Virus record (IMG/VR): IMGVR_UViG_3300047445_000050
Location: 1-23,353 of that record
DNA: 23,353 nt
Source: a virus
Reading direction: 5' to 3' (one strand)
The notes below the pieces were generated by a model that ran no database searches, was not told the origin of the DNA, and was given only the letters and a program-made list of their open reading frames with translations. Shown here one piece after another: positions 22,517-23,353 of this stretch. Numbering within the stretch: position 1 is the stretch's first letter; every line of letters begins with the position of its first letter. The position numbers were made by a program, and so were the translations under genes.

Positions 22517-22693
22517 CTAGTATTTGTCCCCATCGTGATCCTGATCAGAGCCCTTGCGACGGCCATCCTTCATCTCGCCGCGCGGGATGTCAGAGCCTTT
22601 GACCTGGCTGAACGGATTCTCGATCGCGGGAACATCAACAAGGGATTCACCCATTGCCAAGCGCTTACGCTGGCGGATCAATTCATCGGTCAT
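22517..22693 (-). CDS. 58 aa hydrophilic protein
   Basis: A short gene whose ATG (22693) overlaps the stop of the 51 aa gene as ATGA. The product starts MTDELIRQRKRLAMGESLVD, continues VPAIENPFSQVKGSDIPRGE, and ends in a very charged tail (KDGRRKGSDQDHDGDKY). No family is recognised. It fills most of the 360-base stretch before the small terminase that otherwise seems empty; two plus-strand frames there (22535-22742) are shadows. Codon-by-codon continuity with tight couplings on its upstream side supports a real gene. Confidence 0.65.
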   Translation of the reverse strand: MTDELIRQRKRLAMGESLVDVPAIENPFSQVKGSDIPRGEMKDGRRKGSDQDHDGDKY

Positions 22694-22845
22694 GAAAGCT
22701 CTCCGAAGTTCAGGCGTTGGTATTGGCCATGATAGGCGTTGACCGCACTGGATGCAGCCTGTGCATTGGTCTGCGCATTGTAGGCGTTAAGCGCCCCCGA
22801 ATTGACGGGAACGAAGAACATGCCCCAATGGCTGATTGAAATCAT
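22690..22845 (-). CDS. 51 aa Ala/Asn-rich small protein
   Basis: Starts at ATG 22845 overlapping the previous stop as TGATG and ends overlapping the next start as ATGA. It reads MISISHWGMFFVPVNSGALN, then AYNAQTNAQAASSAVNAYHG and QYQRLNFGELS. A second ATG at residue 9 (22821) lies after TTGGGGC and could be the true start, giving 43 aa. The regular Ala/Asn/Gln pattern suggests a helix; no family is recognised. Its double coupling makes it part of the operon. Confidence 0.6.
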   Translation of the reverse strand: MISISHWGMFFVPVNSGALNAYNAQTNAQAASSAVNAYHGQYQRLNFGELS

Positions 22846-23081
22846 CACATTGTCACCGGAGGCGGAACGACCGTAGCCCCAATAGGCTCATCAAGCGCGG
22901 GACCGCCATTGGTCAACGTTGCCAGTTCGGAACGAATGGCTGCGGCTTCGGCCCGGAGTTTATCAACCTCCAGAACCATCGTCACAGCGGCCTCCTTCGC
23001 TTCCTTGACGGCAGCCGGAACCGCGCCCCTGGCCTGGGCCAGCATTTCGCGGGCCGCCCTGATGTCCTCAGAAATGCCCAT
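22845..23081 (-). CDS. 78 aa coiled-coil protein
   Basis: ATG 23081 lies nine bases after the stop of the 52 aa gene. The body is a long amphipathic helix (EDIRAAREMLAQARGAVPAA to KLRAEAAAIRSELATLTNG, residues about 4-58) with a coiled-coil pattern, ending in a Pro/Val tail (ATVVPPPVTM). It may pair with the 52 aa protein, which has similar character. No family is recognised. Early-packaging or head-accessory roles are possible from position only. Confidence 0.7.
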   Translation of the reverse strand: MGISEDIRAAREMLAQARGAVPAAVKEAKEAAVTMVLEVDKLRAEAAAIRSELATLTNGGPALDEPIGATVVPPPVTM

Positions 23082-23090
23082 GGCTTCAAT

Positions 23091-23249
23091 TCACGCAGGG
23101 ATCTTCGCGGCGATAGCCTCGACGGCGGCGGCTGCCTGGTCGATTGCCGGCTGATCATCAACCGGGGGCGGGTTCTGCTTCGCGATCAGCGCATCAACCT
23201 TCGTCGAAAGGTCGGCAATATCGTTCATCAACTTGGTCAGGTCGGCCAT
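23091..23249 (-). CDS. 52 aa heptad-repeat protein
   Basis: The start is ATG 23249, preceded by AGAGGA with good spacing. A longer frame from GTG 23312 (73 aa) overlaps the previous stop as TAGTG, but its extra 21 residues (CERTQRHLP region) are not protein-like. The product, MADLTKLMNDIADLSTKVDA followed by LIAKQ, a Pro linker and AIDQAAAAVEAIAAKIPA, has two short amphipathic helices and a Pro/Asp hinge. Similar small heptad proteins occur in many phages, usually without a known role. Confidence 0.65.
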   Translation of the reverse strand: MADLTKLMNDIADLSTKVDALIAKQNPPPVDDQPAIDQAAAAVEAIAAKIPA

Positions 23250-23311
23250 GATTTTATCCTCTATCGGAAGGTGGCGTTGAGTGCGTTCGCACCAAGTTAG
23301 TTTGATTTCCA

Positions 23312-23353
23312 CTAAGCTGGGTCACTGCTCGGAGCCGTGAAGTCCGGCTGTAC
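23312..23353 (-). CDS. C-terminal end of a gene cut by the right edge
   Basis: A minus-strand frame enters from the right edge and reads VQPDFTAPSSDPA before TAG (23312-23314). Thirteen residues allow no assignment. The tight TAGTG arrangement with the next possible start and the continuous packing of the region suggest it is a real gene end. The remaining 62 bases to the 52 aa gene hold that gene's ribosome-binding site and nothing else I can see. Confidence 0.4.
   Translation of the reverse strand, partial: VQPDFTAPSSDPA

Noticed and set aside
23250-23312. GTG start giving a 73 aa version of the 52 aa protein
   Set aside because: The extra residues lack a helical pattern and the ATG at 23249 has AGAGGA; the TAGTG overlap with the previous stop keeps a small doubt.
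1-23353. tRNA genes, CRISPR arrays, insertion sequences, integrase or attachment sites
   Set aside because: I looked for cloverleaf-like segments, regularly spaced repeats, transposase motifs and recombinase motifs by eye and found none; whether the phage is temperate cannot be judged from this window.

Overview
This window is the structural and lysis half of a tailed-phage genome (free phage or prophage; no integrase, host gene or attachment site is visible). It is moderately GC-rich. Almost every gene lies on the minus strand, so the map reads from right (23353) to left (1). The clearest parallel is the P22-type short-tailed (podovirus) plan: terminase, portal, scaffold, coat, a gp4-like adaptor, a gp10-like stabilisation protein, then three ejection proteins of rising size in the gp7-gp20-gp16 order, then receptor-binding proteins and lysis. 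The host is probably an alphaproteobacterium, perhaps Rhizobiales. That is an inference from the style of the endolysin, the small neck proteins and the composition, and it is not proven.

Right part (23353-20732): the tail end of an unknown gene, four very small genes (52, 78, 51 and 58 codons; the 51 and 58 aa ones are easy to miss), a candidate small terminase, the large terminase, and a 63 aa protein whose C-terminal tail copies that of the terminase.

Head part (20732-14951): a long portal protein (744 aa), an 86 aa protein, a GroES-like co-chaperonin, a coiled-coil scaffold, a 151 aa protein with an AT-hook-like motif, a 206 aa probable accessory head protein and the major capsid protein. 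An intrinsic terminator follows the capsid gene.

Neck and ejection part (14844-4294): a 309 aa beta-rich structural protein with its own terminator, four small structural proteins, the gp4-like adaptor, the gp10-like protein, a 146 aa paralogue of the 235 aa protein, a cupin-like protein, and ejection proteins of 249, 452 and 963 aa. A third terminator follows. From the 97 aa gene (13858) to the 963 aa gene, consecutive genes abut or overlap by 1-4 bases, so translation is probably coupled.

Receptor and lysis part (4237-1): a 473 aa tail fibre with a C8 homopolymer between its anchor and receptor parts; a 579 aa beta-helix tailspike with a Sec signal peptide and ten cysteines in the mature chain; a small convergent plus-strand membrane-protein ORF; an endolysin with a C-terminal hydrophobic anchor; and the first codons of another gene at the left edge.

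The observations I rate highest are the exported cysteine-rich tailspike, the phage GroES in the head operon, the shared RSS-(I/V)-TGY tail of the terminase and the 63 aa protein, the paralogous pair in the neck region, the repeated terminator-plus-ribosome-binding-site module, and the C8 tract in the fibre gene. I saw no tRNA, rRNA, CRISPR array or insertion sequence.
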